In this document: one piece after another, positions 1-7,823 of the stretch
Position numbering within the stretch: position 1 is the first letter of the stretch
Layout of the letters: every line of letters starts with the position of its first letter
Assembly: GCA_020024285.1 (NCBI GenBank)
Contig: JAHHTZ010000006.1
Location: 1 to 64,000, forward strand
Direction: 5' to 3'
DNA: 64,000 nucleotides
Source: Oscillospiraceae bacterium
GTDB lineage: Bacteria > Bacillota > Clostridia > Oscillospirales > Ruminococcaceae
The notes under the pieces: generated by a model
The model's database searches: none
The model's input: the letters and a program-made list of their open reading frames with translations, nothing else
What the model was told of the DNA's origin: nothing
Translations under genes and position numbers: made by a program

Positions 1-57
1 TTTTGCACGGGCTTTTCTGAGTAAAACCCGGATAGGAAGGGATGGGAAAGGAGTTCT

Positions 58-159
58 ATGAGTAAATCCGCAGATTTTGAAATCACCCGCACACGTTCTG
101 AGAATGGGCGCAATGTTTGGCAACTGTGTATCGCCGGGAAGGAGCGTGAGATGGGCTAA
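58..159 (+). CDS. Small hypothetical protein (33 aa)
   Basis: Short ORF starting at ATG 58 with a good ribosome site (AAAGGAG at 47-53, correctly spaced) and ending TAA at 157-159. The product is hydrophilic and charged, beginning MSKSADFEITRTRSEN. It has no signal peptide or membrane segment. I do not recognise the family. The ribosome site and the similar small ORF 38 nt downstream on the same strand are the reasons to believe it. Such tiny proteins are common in conjugative elements of Clostridia, but that origin is inferred. Confidence 0.45.
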   Translation: MSKSADFEITRTRSENGRNVWQLCIAGKEREMG

Positions 160-197
160 GTTGAGCTGGAAAGGTTTTGCTGTTGGAGCAACACACC

Positions 198-371
198 ATG
201 GCCAGCCAAGAAAAGCGCCAAAATCCATACGAAATCGAACTGCCGCAGTCCATTATTAATTCCTTTGCCCGATTTCTTGTCCCTGAGATACAAAAATTAT
301 ACGCAAGCGAACAGGGACAGAAGGAACTGGCGGAATGGGAAAAGAAATCTTCTGATAAAAGTAGGGAGTAA
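198..371 (+). CDS. Small hypothetical protein, mobile-element type (57 aa)
   Basis: The chosen start is ATG 198 (MASQEKRQNPYEIELPQS), preceded at modest distance by GGAG; an upstream in-frame TTG at 177 is possible but poorly spaced. The protein is acidic and helical, with the segment FARFLVPEIQKLYASEQGQK and a lysine-rich end. Its style resembles the small ORFs found near site-specific recombinases in Firmicutes elements. That resemblance is from memory and no function is known to me. It ends 26 nt before a perfect rho-independent terminator (398-427), which suggests that it is the last gene of a short plus-strand transcript shared with the ORF at 58-159. Confidence 0.55.
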   Translation: MASQEKRQNPYEIELPQSIINSFARFLVPEIQKLYASEQGQKELAEWEKKSSDKSRE

Positions 372-397
372 GGTGAAATTCAAAGATGATATGCGAA

Positions 398-427
398 AGG
401 ATGCCCCGTTTCGGGGCATCCTTTTTT
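398..427 (+). terminator. Rho-independent terminator
   Basis: Perfect 11-bp stem AGGATGCCCCG / CGGGGCATCCT with a 3-nt loop and a run of six T at 422-427. It ends the transcript of the two small plus-strand ORFs. Confidence 0.9.
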
Positions 428-741
428 GTCACAGTAATGGGGAGGAATGTTTAACTCCTTCTATTTCTTGGGATGGGTTGGCGTTCTGCCTACCCGCCTG
501 TACTGCACTTATGTGAGGTGCGTCGCGTTTTATGACGTACCTGCTCCATCTCCGAACAGGAAAGGGTGTCACTTTTCGTTACGCCCTATGTCTCCAGAAA
601 AGGGGTCGGCATTTTGGCGACCCCTTTCTAGTGCCCACCTGATGCTTGGTCATGCCATCCTTAGCAAGTGGGAATAGAGAGCCTATCAAAAGTCGTGCTG
701 CTTGTGCGGTATGGCACTAACCCGTGGAGAGAGAGTCGTAC

Positions 742-781
742 AAAAACCCGAGGGTCAAGGCACAAAGTACCTTGACCCTCG
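742..781 (-). terminator. Terminator of tmRNA (may work in both directions)
   Basis: A 12-bp perfect stem (CGAGGGTCAAGG at 749-760 with CCTTGACCCTCG at 770-781) is followed on the minus strand by TTTTT (742-746). It lies about 80 nt beyond the mature 3' end of tmRNA. The plus strand also has a T-rich tail, so it could stop both converging transcripts. Confidence 0.75.
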
Positions 782-861
782 GTTTTCAAGTTTTGACATC
801 ACAGCCACACCCTCACGGCGAAGCCGCCGCTAAAATAATAGGTGTTCGTGTAATGTCCATT

Positions 862-1219
862 TGGTGGAGGCGGCGGGAATTGAACCCGCGTCCGAAAACC
901 AGTCCATACGAGCATCTCCGAGTGCAGTTTGTCTATGTGCCTTGCGGCAGTTCCCTCCTCACAGCGCCGGCAAACAGGCTCTGTGATTCAGTATCCTCTG
1001 ATACAATTCGACCTGCGAGGCTGCTCAGTCGAATCGTTCACCACTCATTGACGCCTGATCCCGAACCGTGGTCCTTTCGGGTCAGACAGCTGCTTAATTA
1101 AGCAGCAAGTGCAACGTTATCGTTAGCGTTTAATTTTAAAAGTGTTGAGTTTTTAAGAGGGCCCACACCTCTACTCGCTTCTCCTACTTCTCAGTCCCCG
1201 TCGAAACCTTTACGCCCCC
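862..1219 (-). ncRNA. ssrA: Transfer-messenger RNA (tmRNA)
   Basis: The minus strand starts GGGGGC at 1219 and ends with a tRNA-like T-arm and acceptor closing in CCA at 864-862 (GGTTCAATTCCCGCCGCCTCCACCA type). About 358 nt is the usual size. The tag frame runs from GCT at 1127 to TAA at 1098 and encodes ANDNVALAA, so a rescued peptide would carry (A)ANDNVALAA with the hydrophobic ALAA end recognised by proteases such as ClpXP. tmRNA with SmpB frees ribosomes stalled on broken mRNA. The 5' end is only 26 nt from the smpB stop and has no good -10 hexamer just upstream, so processing from a smpB-ssrA transcript is likely. Confidence 0.97.
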
Positions 1220-1245
1220 ATATGAGAACAGATTCCTGTTTGGAC

Positions 1246-1713
1246 TTACCCTCTCGAACGATCCTTCATGGAACGCTCGATGGTTCGTTTTGCATCCTTC
1301 TTCGCCATATCCTGACGCTTATCGTACAGCTTTTTACCGCGGCACAGCCCCAGCTCCACTTTGACAAGAGAATTCTTAAAGTAAAGCGAAAGCGGGATGA
1401 GGGTCAAGCCCTCCTGCTTGAGCGTGCCATACAGCTTGAGGATCTCTTTTTTATGCATCAGCAGACGGCGAGGACGAATCGGGTCCCTATTGAAGATGTT
1501 GCCCTTTTCATAGGGACTGATGTGCATTTGCTTGAGATAGATCTCGCCGTTTGCGATGTCGCACCAGCTGTCCTTGAGGTTCACAGCACCCTGACGCAGG
1601 GATTTGACCTCTGTACCAAACAGTTCGATGCCTGCTTCAAACCGCTCCTCCACAAAATAATCGTGGAATGCCTTGCGGTTGGATGCGATCTGCTTTGTTC
1701 CTGCCTGTTTCAT
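1246..1713 (-). CDS. smpB: SsrA-binding protein SmpB
   Basis: 155 aa, the full family length. SmpB binds the tRNA-like domain of tmRNA, delivers it to stalled ribosomes and takes the place of the missing anticodon arm in the decoding centre. Diagnostic sequence includes the N-terminal NRKAFHDYFVEERFEAGIEL, TEVKSLRQG and the basic C-terminal tail KKDAKRTIERSMKDRSRG that inserts into the mRNA channel. The start ATG follows a strong AAGGAGG. It sits directly upstream of the tmRNA gene, so the protein and its RNA partner are probably made from one transcript. Confidence 0.98.
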   Translation of the reverse strand: MKQAGTKQIASNRKAFHDYFVEERFEAGIELFGTEVKSLRQGAVNLKDSWCDIANGEIYLKQMHISPYEKGNIFNRDPIRPRRLLMHKKEILKLYGTLKQEGLTLIPLSLYFKNSLVKVELGLCRGKKLYDKRQDMAKKDAKRTIERSMKDRSRG

Positions 1714-1755
1714 GTCAAAATCCCTCCTTTTTGGGTACTTTTCCGCGGCAGCGGT

Positions 1756-2355
1756 TTAGATTTCACTTCTGCCTTCGATTGCGCGGTAGAGTGTTACCTC
1801 GTCCGCGTATTCCAAATTTCCGCCCACAGGGATACCGTATGCAAGGCGTGTCACTTTGATGCCCATCGGCTTCAGAAGGCGCGCGAGATACATGGCGGTC
1901 GCTTCTCCCTCAACGGTTGGGTTGGTTGCCATGATGACTTCCTTCACCACACCGTCCCCCATGCGGGTCATCAGCTCCTTGATCGAGAGCTGATCCGGTC
2001 CGATGCCGTTCATCGGGGAAATGAGCCCGTGGAGCACATGGTACAGCCCGTTGTACTCCTTGGTGCGCTCGATGGCGAGCACATCCCTTGGGTCCTCAAC
2101 AACACAGATGATGGAGCGGTCCCTCTGGGGGTCCGAGCAGATCTGGCATGTTTCCTGATCGGTCAGGTTCTGACAGACGGAGCACTTGTGGATCTTCTCC
2201 TGCGCTTCCATGATGGCATCCGCAAATTTTTTGGCTTTTTCCTTTGGCATATTGAGCACATGAAACGCCAGACGCTGGGCGGATTTTTTCCCGATCCCCG
2301 GCAGGCGTTCAAACTGCTCCACCAAATTGAGCAAAGGCAAAACGTCCTGTTTCAT
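1756..2355 (-). CDS. recR: Recombination protein RecR
   Basis: 199 aa. RecR works with RecO and RecF to load RecA on gapped DNA. Visible parts are the N-terminal helix-hairpin-helix (LPGIGKKSAQRLA), a four-cysteine zinc finger (Cys58, 61, 70, 73), and a Toprim domain starting near VVEDPRDVLAIE and continuing to the C-terminal Walker-like ATNPTVEGEATAMYL segment. It starts 7 nt after ybaB ends, in the conserved order dnaX-ybaB-recR, so it is translated from the same mRNA. Nothing in it looks unusual. Confidence 0.98.
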   Translation of the reverse strand: MKQDVLPLLNLVEQFERLPGIGKKSAQRLAFHVLNMPKEKAKKFADAIMEAQEKIHKCSVCQNLTDQETCQICSDPQRDRSIICVVEDPRDVLAIERTKEYNGLYHVLHGLISPMNGIGPDQLSIKELMTRMGDGVVKEVIMATNPTVEGEATAMYLARLLKPMGIKVTRLAYGIPVGGNLEYADEVTLYRAIEGRSEI

Positions 2356-2362
2356 GAATCGA

Positions 2363-2710
2363 TTAGAACATACCTGGGATGTTCAATCCGCCGGTGATGC
2401 GTTCCATTTCGGAAGAGTTGATGCTGTCAACCTTCGCGATCGCTTCGTTGATAAGAGCTTTTACCATATCTTCGAGGATCTCTACGTCCTCTGGATCTAC
2501 AGCTTCCGGTTTGATTTTTACAGAAAGGATCTCACGTTTGCCGTTGATCTGGCACTCTACCATACCACCGCCGCTTGTAACGGTGTATTCTTTCTCATTG
2601 AGTTCTTCCTGTGCGCGCTCCATCTCTTCCTGCATTTTCTGAGCCTGACGAATCATGCTCTGCATATTATTAGCGCCGCCGCCCATACCTTGTGGAAGTC
2701 TTGCTTTCAT
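2363..2710 (-). CDS. ybaB: YbaB/EbfC family nucleoid-associated protein
   Basis: 115 aa, a dimeric DNA-binding protein of the YbaB/EbfC family that coats DNA and is nearly always encoded between dnaX and recR. The N-terminus is Gly/Asn rich (MGGGANNMQSMIRQAQKMQEE); it is followed by a long helix and the conserved VECQINGKREILSVKIKPEAVDP strand region (positions about 48-75). The start ATG has GGAGG at good spacing. Its exact role is unsettled; links to recombination and chromosome structure are reported for relatives. Confidence 0.96.
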   Translation of the reverse strand: MKARLPQGMGGGANNMQSMIRQAQKMQEEMERAQEELNEKEYTVTSGGGMVECQINGKREILSVKIKPEAVDPEDVEILEDMVKALINEAIAKVDSINSSEMERITGGLNIPGMF

Positions 2711-2801
2711 TGTTAGTTCCTCCTAAATATAGCGATTTCTTTCGTTTTTTTAGATTTATTTCAACGCACAAAAATGCGTGAATAACAAGCAGTCATCAAT
2801 T

Positions 2802-4406
2802 CTATTTTACATGAACCTCGATCCCGGAGGCTGCTGCGTTTTCGAGCATCTCTTCCATCGGGTCCTTTTTGTCCTGTGCTATCTGATATTTGTCGGAACG
2901 ATAGGGACCGATGCGGTAATCGCGCCCTGTCACCGATTCAAACGCCTGATGCAGCGATTGTTTGGCGAATTCATTCGTGCGGATCAGTTCAAGAAAGAAC
3001 GGATTGTCGCAGTCGATGAGTACGATTTCCTTATACAAATATGCAGATGCATCCATCAAAGCGCCTCCCAGCGCCTTATTGGTATGCGAGAGCTGCTCCA
3101 ACACGTTAGACCACGGGTCAAAGCGGGATACAAGCTCCTTGGGCACCTCCTCCGGCAAAATCTCCGTCGGGATATCCCGAACGTGCTCCAGCTTTGGTGC
3201 GTCCTCCTTCTGTTGTGAAACGGCTTTGGGTTCAGCGGCTTTTGCCGCCCGAACCGCTCCCCCGTCCATCACTGCCTTCTCCAAGCGCTCCAGACGCGCT
3301 TCGAGTGCCGAAAGACTGGAATCCATTTCGGGGCTTGCCATACGAATGGCTGCCATCTCAAGCTCCGTCCTTGTCTGTGAGGTCTTGTTCATACGCGTGA
3401 GTGTATCCTGCAAAACCGTCAGGCAATAGAGGATCTGCGGCATTGTGTATTGCGTCGCCTGTTCTTTGAGGCGGCATACATCCTGCGGAAGGTTCAAGAC
3501 GACCTCCTGCGGATTCTTGAGTGCTTTTGCCATCATCAGCCCACGATAGTGGGAGATGAGCTGAACGCACATTTTTTCAAAATCAATGGATGCCTGATGC
3601 ATGCTCTCCATCTGCTGCAGGATTGCCGGGATGTCCCGCTCCAAAACTGCGGATGCGATCTCGAACAGGCAATCGGAAACGGCAAGCCCTGCCGCCTGCG
3701 ATACTGCCTTTGCCGTCACGGGGTCTGCCGTACTGCGGCAGACATCGAGAAGGGAAAGTGCATCGCGCATTCCGCCCTCCGAAAGGCGGGCGATCAGCTC
3801 GGCTGCGTCCTCGTCGATCCTGATCTGCTCCTGTCTGCATACATCCAGGAGCCTTCCCACGATCACAGACGGCTGGATTCGCTTAAAATCGAACCGCTGG
3901 CACCGTGACAGGATGGTCGCCGGTACCTTGTGGACCTCCGTCGTCGCAAGGATAAAGATGACGTGTTCGGGAGGCTCCTCCATGATTTTGAGAAGCGCAT
4001 TGAATGCTGCCGTACTGAGCATGTGCGTTTCGTCAATGATATAAACGCGGTACTTCACCATCGCGGGAGTAAAGCCTGCTTCCTCGCGCAGCTGGCGAAT
4101 ATCGTCCACACCGTTGTTGCTGGCAGCATCGATTTCCACCACATCCAGCACGGAGCCGTCGTCGATGCCCCGGCAAACGGGACATACGCCGCAGGGATTT
4201 CCGTCATGCTGATTCGGGCAGTTGACTGCCTTGGCAATGATCTTGGAACAGGAGGTTTTTCCGGTTCCGCGAGAGCCGGTAAAGAGGAAGGCGTGACCGA
4301 TACGTCCGCTCGCGATCTCATGCTTGAGCGTGAGAGTGACCTGTTCCTGCCCCACCACCTCGTCGAAGGTTTTCGGGCGGTATTTTCGGTAGAGAGCCTG
4401 ATACAT
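2802..4406 (-). CDS. dnaX: DNA polymerase III subunit gamma/tau
   Basis: 534 aa from ATG 4406 (MYQALYRKYRPKTFDEVVGQ), which has AGGAGG just upstream. An open extension to 4484 runs into the SRP RNA and is rejected. DnaX is the ATPase of the clamp loader that puts the sliding clamp on primed DNA. Seen: Walker A GSRGTGKT (about 44-51), zinc-binding cysteines 63, 72, 75, 78, Walker B with Asp125-Glu126, and sensor region ATTEVHKVPATILSRCQRF. The C-terminal third is variable and probably holds the tau-specific contacts. First protein gene of dnaX-ybaB-recR. No obvious frameshift site for a gamma form was noticed. Confidence 0.97.
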   Translation of the reverse strand: MYQALYRKYRPKTFDEVVGQEQVTLTLKHEIASGRIGHAFLFTGSRGTGKTSCSKIIAKAVNCPNQHDGNPCGVCPVCRGIDDGSVLDVVEIDAASNNGVDDIRQLREEAGFTPAMVKYRVYIIDETHMLSTAAFNALLKIMEEPPEHVIFILATTEVHKVPATILSRCQRFDFKRIQPSVIVGRLLDVCRQEQIRIDEDAAELIARLSEGGMRDALSLLDVCRSTADPVTAKAVSQAAGLAVSDCLFEIASAVLERDIPAILQQMESMHQASIDFEKMCVQLISHYRGLMMAKALKNPQEVVLNLPQDVCRLKEQATQYTMPQILYCLTVLQDTLTRMNKTSQTRTELEMAAIRMASPEMDSSLSALEARLERLEKAVMDGGAVRAAKAAEPKAVSQQKEDAPKLEHVRDIPTEILPEEVPKELVSRFDPWSNVLEQLSHTNKALGGALMDASAYLYKEIVLIDCDNPFFLELIRTNEFAKQSLHQAFESVTGRDYRIGPYRSDKYQIAQDKKDPMEEMLENAAASGIEVHVK

Positions 4407-4487
4407 CGTACCCCTCCTTTGACAACAACGGGCAAAACGGCATCTCTGCCGTCTTTGCAGGTAACAAAAGAGCAGGACCACCATAAC

Positions 4488-4660
4488 GGTGATGCGTATG
4501 CTTGATCACACGGTCAAACAGGTGAACCTGCGGCGCACAGAAGTAACCGCTTAATGCTGCTCGGTTCCCCGCCTGACATGATTCACGGTACCCTGTCGCA
4601 CAGGACCTGTCTGACCGCATGGTGAAACACACGCCAGCCCTGCATCCTTACCACGCATCC
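4488..4660 (-). ncRNA. ffs: Signal recognition particle RNA (4.5S/scRNA)
   Basis: The minus strand contains the conserved domain IV hairpin: ATGTCAGGCGGGGAACCGAG followed by CAGCATTAAGCGG, close to the Bacillus scRNA core. Flanking arms pair: GGTCAGACAGG with CCTGTTTGACC, and further out GATGCGT near 4657 with ACGCATC near 4491. SRP RNA binds Ffh and targets membrane proteins to the translocon. Position just upstream of dnaX is conserved in Firmicutes. The 5' end is set by the promoter at 4664-4692; the 3' end is set by the outer pairing, so both ends are approximate. No clear Alu-like 5' domain is recognisable by eye, so it may be a small-type RNA with extended ends. Confidence 0.88.
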
Positions 4661-4663
4661 CCT

Positions 4664-4692
4664 ATTATAATATATCTTATCCAAAAAGGCAA
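4664..4692 (-). promoter_or_regulatory. Sigma-A promoter of SRP RNA
   Basis: TTGCCT (-35, 4692-4687), a 17-nt spacer and a consensus TATAAT (-10, 4669-4664) on the minus strand. Start is expected near 4657-4660, at the GGGGATG that opens the RNA. Confidence 0.85.
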
Positions 4693-4735
4693 CATTTTAA
4701 GCAAATTTTTATCACGCACTGCTCCAAAAAAAGTG

Positions 4736-5365
4736 TTACTGCCTGTGCGGTTTCGGGTCGGCTCTCCTGTTTTTTTCCGAAGGGGACGGGATCGATACCT
4801 TATGCCGCTCGGTAAGGACCATCTGTACCGGCACGTCATACCGCCCATGCTCAATCGTTTTTCTGACACATTCGGAGTAATTGATTGCAACGCTTGCCCC
4901 GGTATACTGCGAGAGGAAGCGGTCGTAATACCCGCCCCCGTATCCGAGGCGATATCCCTGCAGATCGACGCAAAAGGACGGCACGATGCACAGCGTCCCC
5001 TGCCAGCGGCGGCATTTGGGGGCACTCTGACTCGGCTCCAGGATGCCGTAGCTCCCAGGCTTGAGCTCCTCCAGCGAACGGATGTAATACATCTCCATCA
5101 GCCTTGTTCCGGGGATGCAGCGCGGAACTGCCACCCGCTTTCCGTGCGTGAGCGCATAAGAAATAAGCCGCCGTGTATCCACCTCGACTGCGCTTGATAC
5201 ATAGCAGATGACAGTGTGCGCCTTCTTATACTGCGGCAGACGGATGATGCGCTCAAAGAGCAGGCGGTCTTTCTCTGCGCGAAGCGCCGGGGACATCGCC
5301 TGACGAAGCGCACGCATCTGCGCGCGCAGTTCCTTTTTGTATATACGCAAATCTATTTTTGGCAT
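4736..5365 (-). CDS. fau: 5-formyltetrahydrofolate cyclo-ligase
   Basis: 209 aa. ATP-dependent enzyme that converts 5-formyl-THF to 5,10-methenyl-THF, returning the stored folate to one-carbon metabolism. The family signature GYRLGYGGGYYDRFL near residues 137-151 forms the ATP/folate site; the N-terminal basic helix (YKKELRAQMRALRQAMSP) and VPRCIPG are also typical. It overlaps the end of the DJ-1 gene by 13 nt, so translation is coupled. The C-terminal tail after SIPSPSEKN is basic and variable. B. subtilis yqgN is the equivalent gene. Confidence 0.93.
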   Translation of the reverse strand: MPKIDLRIYKKELRAQMRALRQAMSPALRAEKDRLLFERIIRLPQYKKAHTVICYVSSAVEVDTRRLISYALTHGKRVAVPRCIPGTRLMEMYYIRSLEELKPGSYGILEPSQSAPKCRRWQGTLCIVPSFCVDLQGYRLGYGGGYYDRFLSQYTGASVAINYSECVRKTIEHGRYDVPVQMVLTERHKVSIPSPSEKNRRADPKPHRQ

Positions 5366-5895
5366 TGAATCGACTCGCGCAGCTCGGATGCTGCCGATTC
5401 TCCTTTCCAGACACAGACAAGGCTCAGACCAAACTCGATGGCTGCACCGGCACCGCGCGCCGTGATGATCCTGCCGTCACGCTCTACCGCGGCTCCTGTG
5501 CAGGATGCACCCAGAAGCTCCTGCTCAAACCCCGGATAGCAGGTGGCGCGTCGTCCCTGCAATAGTCCCTGATGTCCGAGAACGGACGGAGCAGCGCAGA
5601 TGGCAGCGATCCAGCAGTCCTTTTCCTGTGCTTTTTTCAGACAGCGCTCCACCAGCGGGGACTTGTCAAGATGGAGCGTCCCCGGCATACCGCCCGGAAG
5701 AATCACCATCTCCATATCCTCAAAGTCGAGCCCTTCCCCGTCGCTGTCTGCGATGACCGGAACATGATGTGCGCCGACCACTGTTTTTGTGCCGACCCCT
5801 ACAGTCATCACCTGTGCTCCTGCGCGGCGCAGCAGGTCGATCGGTGCCATTGCTTCCACTTCTTCAAAGCCGTTTGCTAAAAATACATAGATCAT
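5353..5895 (-). CDS. DJ-1/PfpI family protein
   Basis: 180 aa, the length of single-domain DJ-1 proteins. The N-terminal strand MIYVFLANGFEEVEAMAP carries the conserved glutamate. The nucleophile elbow AAICAAPSVLG places the reactive cysteine at residue 100. Relatives act as glyoxalase III or deglycase-like stress proteins or as redox sensors; which applies here cannot be read from sequence. The start ATG follows AAAGGAAG. It is the upstream partner of the folate cyclo-ligase gene, with overlapping ends. Confidence 0.9.
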   Translation of the reverse strand: MIYVFLANGFEEVEAMAPIDLLRRAGAQVMTVGVGTKTVVGAHHVPVIADSDGEGLDFEDMEMVILPGGMPGTLHLDKSPLVERCLKKAQEKDCWIAAICAAPSVLGHQGLLQGRRATCYPGFEQELLGASCTGAAVERDGRIITARGAGAAIEFGLSLVCVWKGESAASELRESIQCQK

Positions 5896-5922
5896 CGTTG
5901 ATTCTTCCTTTCTGTGTTTTTG

Positions 5923-6819
5923 TTAATCCAAGGTGAGCGCAAGATAGGCTTCCTGCTCTATGCCCTGATCCGGTTCCCTGAGCCAGCGGATCATGCCGAA
6001 CGGATGCTTCTCGCCCTCCTCCCACGGGGGGAGTCTGAGGATCATCCGGCGTTTTCCTGCAAGCTCTGCAAGAAGGGCAAGGCAGTTTTCCCGCTCCTGC
6101 TCGTGGCAGAGGAATTCCTTTACAATGACATACTGTTTTCCCTCATGCTCCTGCGGCCAGCATGCGGCGCAGGCTGCTGCTTTTCCTTTGCTGCGAAGGA
6201 GGAAGAGGTGTCCGCCATAGTATGTGGATTCGCGGTCCGCATACTGATAGTGGCGCGGCTCCCAGTGGATGGCATCGTGCCCATGCAGCAGGGTGCGGCG
6301 AAGGGCATCGTATTCCTCCGCACGGTTCAGCGGCTCGATGCTCCATCCCTCACTGCGGCGCAGATTTGCCGCCCTTGCGATGAGGGCTTTTTGCTCCTCC
6401 TGTGCGATGCGCCGGATCGAAACACAAGAGCAAATATCAAACCCCTGCTTTTGATAGAAGGAAAAAAGACTCTTTTGTGCCGGCATCAAAACGGCGAAAT
6501 CGGCACCCTTTTTCGCAAGGAGCTGGAGCGTTTCGCGCATGAGCTGTGTGGAAAGACCCCGCTTTCTGAATTCCGGCAGCGTTCCCACGCCGTAGATATA
6601 GTATCCCCTTTGAGTATGCGCCCCGTCGCCGAGGGAGCAGGGCAGCAGGCTCAGCGCCGCTGCCACGCGCCCCCCCTCAAGCAGGAGCTTTGTATCGAAC
6701 AGCGGATACGGTCTGCCGAATGCAAGGTCAAGATAACGCTCGTCCGCATCGAAGCACTGCCGCCACAGGCTCATCAGCTGTTCTTTATGTGTAACATTTG
6801 CAGATATGAGATTCATCAT
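5923..6819 (-). CDS. GNAT family N-acetyltransferase
   Basis: 298 aa. The acetyl-CoA motif is clear near residues 75-105: YYIYGVGTLPEFRKRGLSTQLM, the usual V-x-P-x-x-R-x-x-G-x-S form, followed by FYQKQGF typical of the acceptor side. The C-terminal half is longer than a minimal GNAT domain and may be a second, degenerate domain. The substrate is unknown. It starts 12 nt after the DUF2156 gene, which itself belongs to the wider acyltransferase fold, so the two form a small operon. Start is ATG 6819 or the next codon, with GGAGGATGA upstream. Confidence 0.88.
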   Translation of the reverse strand: MMNLISANVTHKEQLMSLWRQCFDADERYLDLAFGRPYPLFDTKLLLEGGRVAAALSLLPCSLGDGAHTQRGYYIYGVGTLPEFRKRGLSTQLMRETLQLLAKKGADFAVLMPAQKSLFSFYQKQGFDICSCVSIRRIAQEEQKALIARAANLRRSEGWSIEPLNRAEEYDALRRTLLHGHDAIHWEPRHYQYADRESTYYGGHLFLLRSKGKAAACAACWPQEHEGKQYVIVKEFLCHEQERENCLALLAELAGKRRMILRLPPWEEGEKHPFGMIRWLREPDQGIEQEAYLALTLD

Positions 6820-6831
6820 TCATCCTCCGAT

Positions 6832-7725
6832 TTATTCGGGTTCTTTTAAGGTAACGCAGTATTTTTTGAGCAGCTCGTCCGGCTGGTACGACATCTTTGC
6901 CTGACGCAGGTCTTCATCGCCGGTGTCATCCTCGCGGTTGATGCGCGAGAAATTGCTGCAGGTCCGCTCGGCAAACTGCTGGTTGATCATGGTGTAGCAG
7001 CCCGGATAGTTGAGGAACGCCTTTTCGTAGTGGACAACTGCCGTGTCCTTGTTGATGGCGCAGCCGATGGTGAACGCCTCAACCTTTCCGTTGACGCGAA
7101 GCAGTCCCCCTATAAGCTTCTCCTCCCAGTAGTGGTCGAATGCGAGGTTGAGGCTTTCGCGCTCCTTATCAAGGTCGCTTCCCGGCTGACATCCTTTATT
7201 TGCATACCACTGCACGCTCATGGCGTGGCACTCCCACAGGTTGTCCCGTGTGATCGGCTCGTATGCCCAGTCACAGTCGAGGCTGAGGAATTTTGAAATG
7301 TGGTTGCGCTTTTTGGAGAGCTTTCTCCCCTTGAGCAAGGCGAGCTTCTCCTGCGTATAGCAGTAATCGAAGGATGCCCTGTCCTCTTCAAAGTGGAATC
7401 GATCGGGGAACAGCTCCTCGAGGCGCTGCTTTTCCGTTTCAAGGATGCCCTGGAGCTTAAACTTCATGCCGAGCTTCTGAGAATCGCTGATGAGCATCTC
7501 CACGAGCTTTTTGCGGTCGCCCAGACCAAAGTAGTTATAGGAAAAGCTGCGGAAGCCGCTGCGCATGATCCCAAAGTTTTCCCACTGTCCGATCTCGGTG
7601 TTGTGTGCCCCTCTCCAGTTGTAAAGGTTCGAAAAGCAGTATTCTGCACCGTAAAATTGGTCCACTGCCATCAGGCGGTCGACCCATGTCTTATCTTCTA
7701 TTGTTAAATCTCTAAATTTTATCAT
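6832..7725 (-). CDS. DUF2156 domain protein (GNAT-fold, lysyltransferase-like)
   Basis: 297 aa. Recognised by overall pattern: MIKFRDLTIEDKTWVDRLMA at the start, FSNLYNW, KLQGILETEKQRLEELFPDRF, KGRKLSKKRNHISKFL and LLRVNGKVEAFTIG. This domain is the C-terminal acyl-transfer domain of phosphatidylglycerol lysyltransferases. Stand-alone versions like this lack the membrane flippase part and their substrates are unknown. No transmembrane segment is seen. Start ATG has AAAGGA upstream. It heads a pair with the GNAT gene that follows. Confidence 0.85.
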   Translation of the reverse strand: MIKFRDLTIEDKTWVDRLMAVDQFYGAEYCFSNLYNWRGAHNTEIGQWENFGIMRSGFRSFSYNYFGLGDRKKLVEMLISDSQKLGMKFKLQGILETEKQRLEELFPDRFHFEEDRASFDYCYTQEKLALLKGRKLSKKRNHISKFLSLDCDWAYEPITRDNLWECHAMSVQWYANKGCQPGSDLDKERESLNLAFDHYWEEKLIGGLLRVNGKVEAFTIGCAINKDTAVVHYEKAFLNYPGCYTMINQQFAERTCSNFSRINREDDTGDEDLRQAKMSYQPDELLKKYCVTLKEPE

Positions 7726-7823
7726 ACTGTTCCTTTCGCGTTGCTGCCAATGTAAAAATTCAAAGCCATCTCCCTGTGCAAAGCACCCTGAGTCCTTGTT
7801 AGGATGCCCAGTGAAGAGGGAAA

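Larger units (their letters stand above)
1..861. mobile_element. Gene-poor flank of ssrA, possible edge of an integrated element
   Basis: This stretch lies directly beyond the 3' end of tmRNA, a classic attachment site for tyrosine-integrase islands and conjugative elements. It carries two tiny plus-strand ORFs with ribosome sites, opposite in direction to the neighbouring housekeeping operon, a strong terminator at 398-427 and further hairpins near 602-626 and 749-781. From about 430 to 740 I see no convincing gene: the open frames there lack a correctly spaced ribosome site and recognisable protein sequence. No integrase, and no second copy of the tmRNA 3' end, is visible in the window, so the element call is an inference from position and gene texture only. 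Confidence 0.3.

Noticed and set aside
447..677. 76-codon frame next to the tmRNA flank
   Set aside because: The GGAGG lies directly against the ATG, too close to serve, and the translation resembles no protein I know.
724..1101. 125-codon plus-strand frame across the tmRNA
   Set aside because: Covers the tRNA-like end of tmRNA on the opposite strand; not a real gene.
1222..2397. 391-codon plus-strand frame across smpB and recR
   Set aside because: Spans two well-supported minus-strand genes and the gap between them; His/Leu/Cys-rich translation typical of antisense frames.
4407..4484. N-terminal extension of dnaX
   Set aside because: It would overlap the SRP RNA region and has Cys/Arg-rich sequence unlike DnaX; the ATG at 4406 has a perfect AGGAGG.
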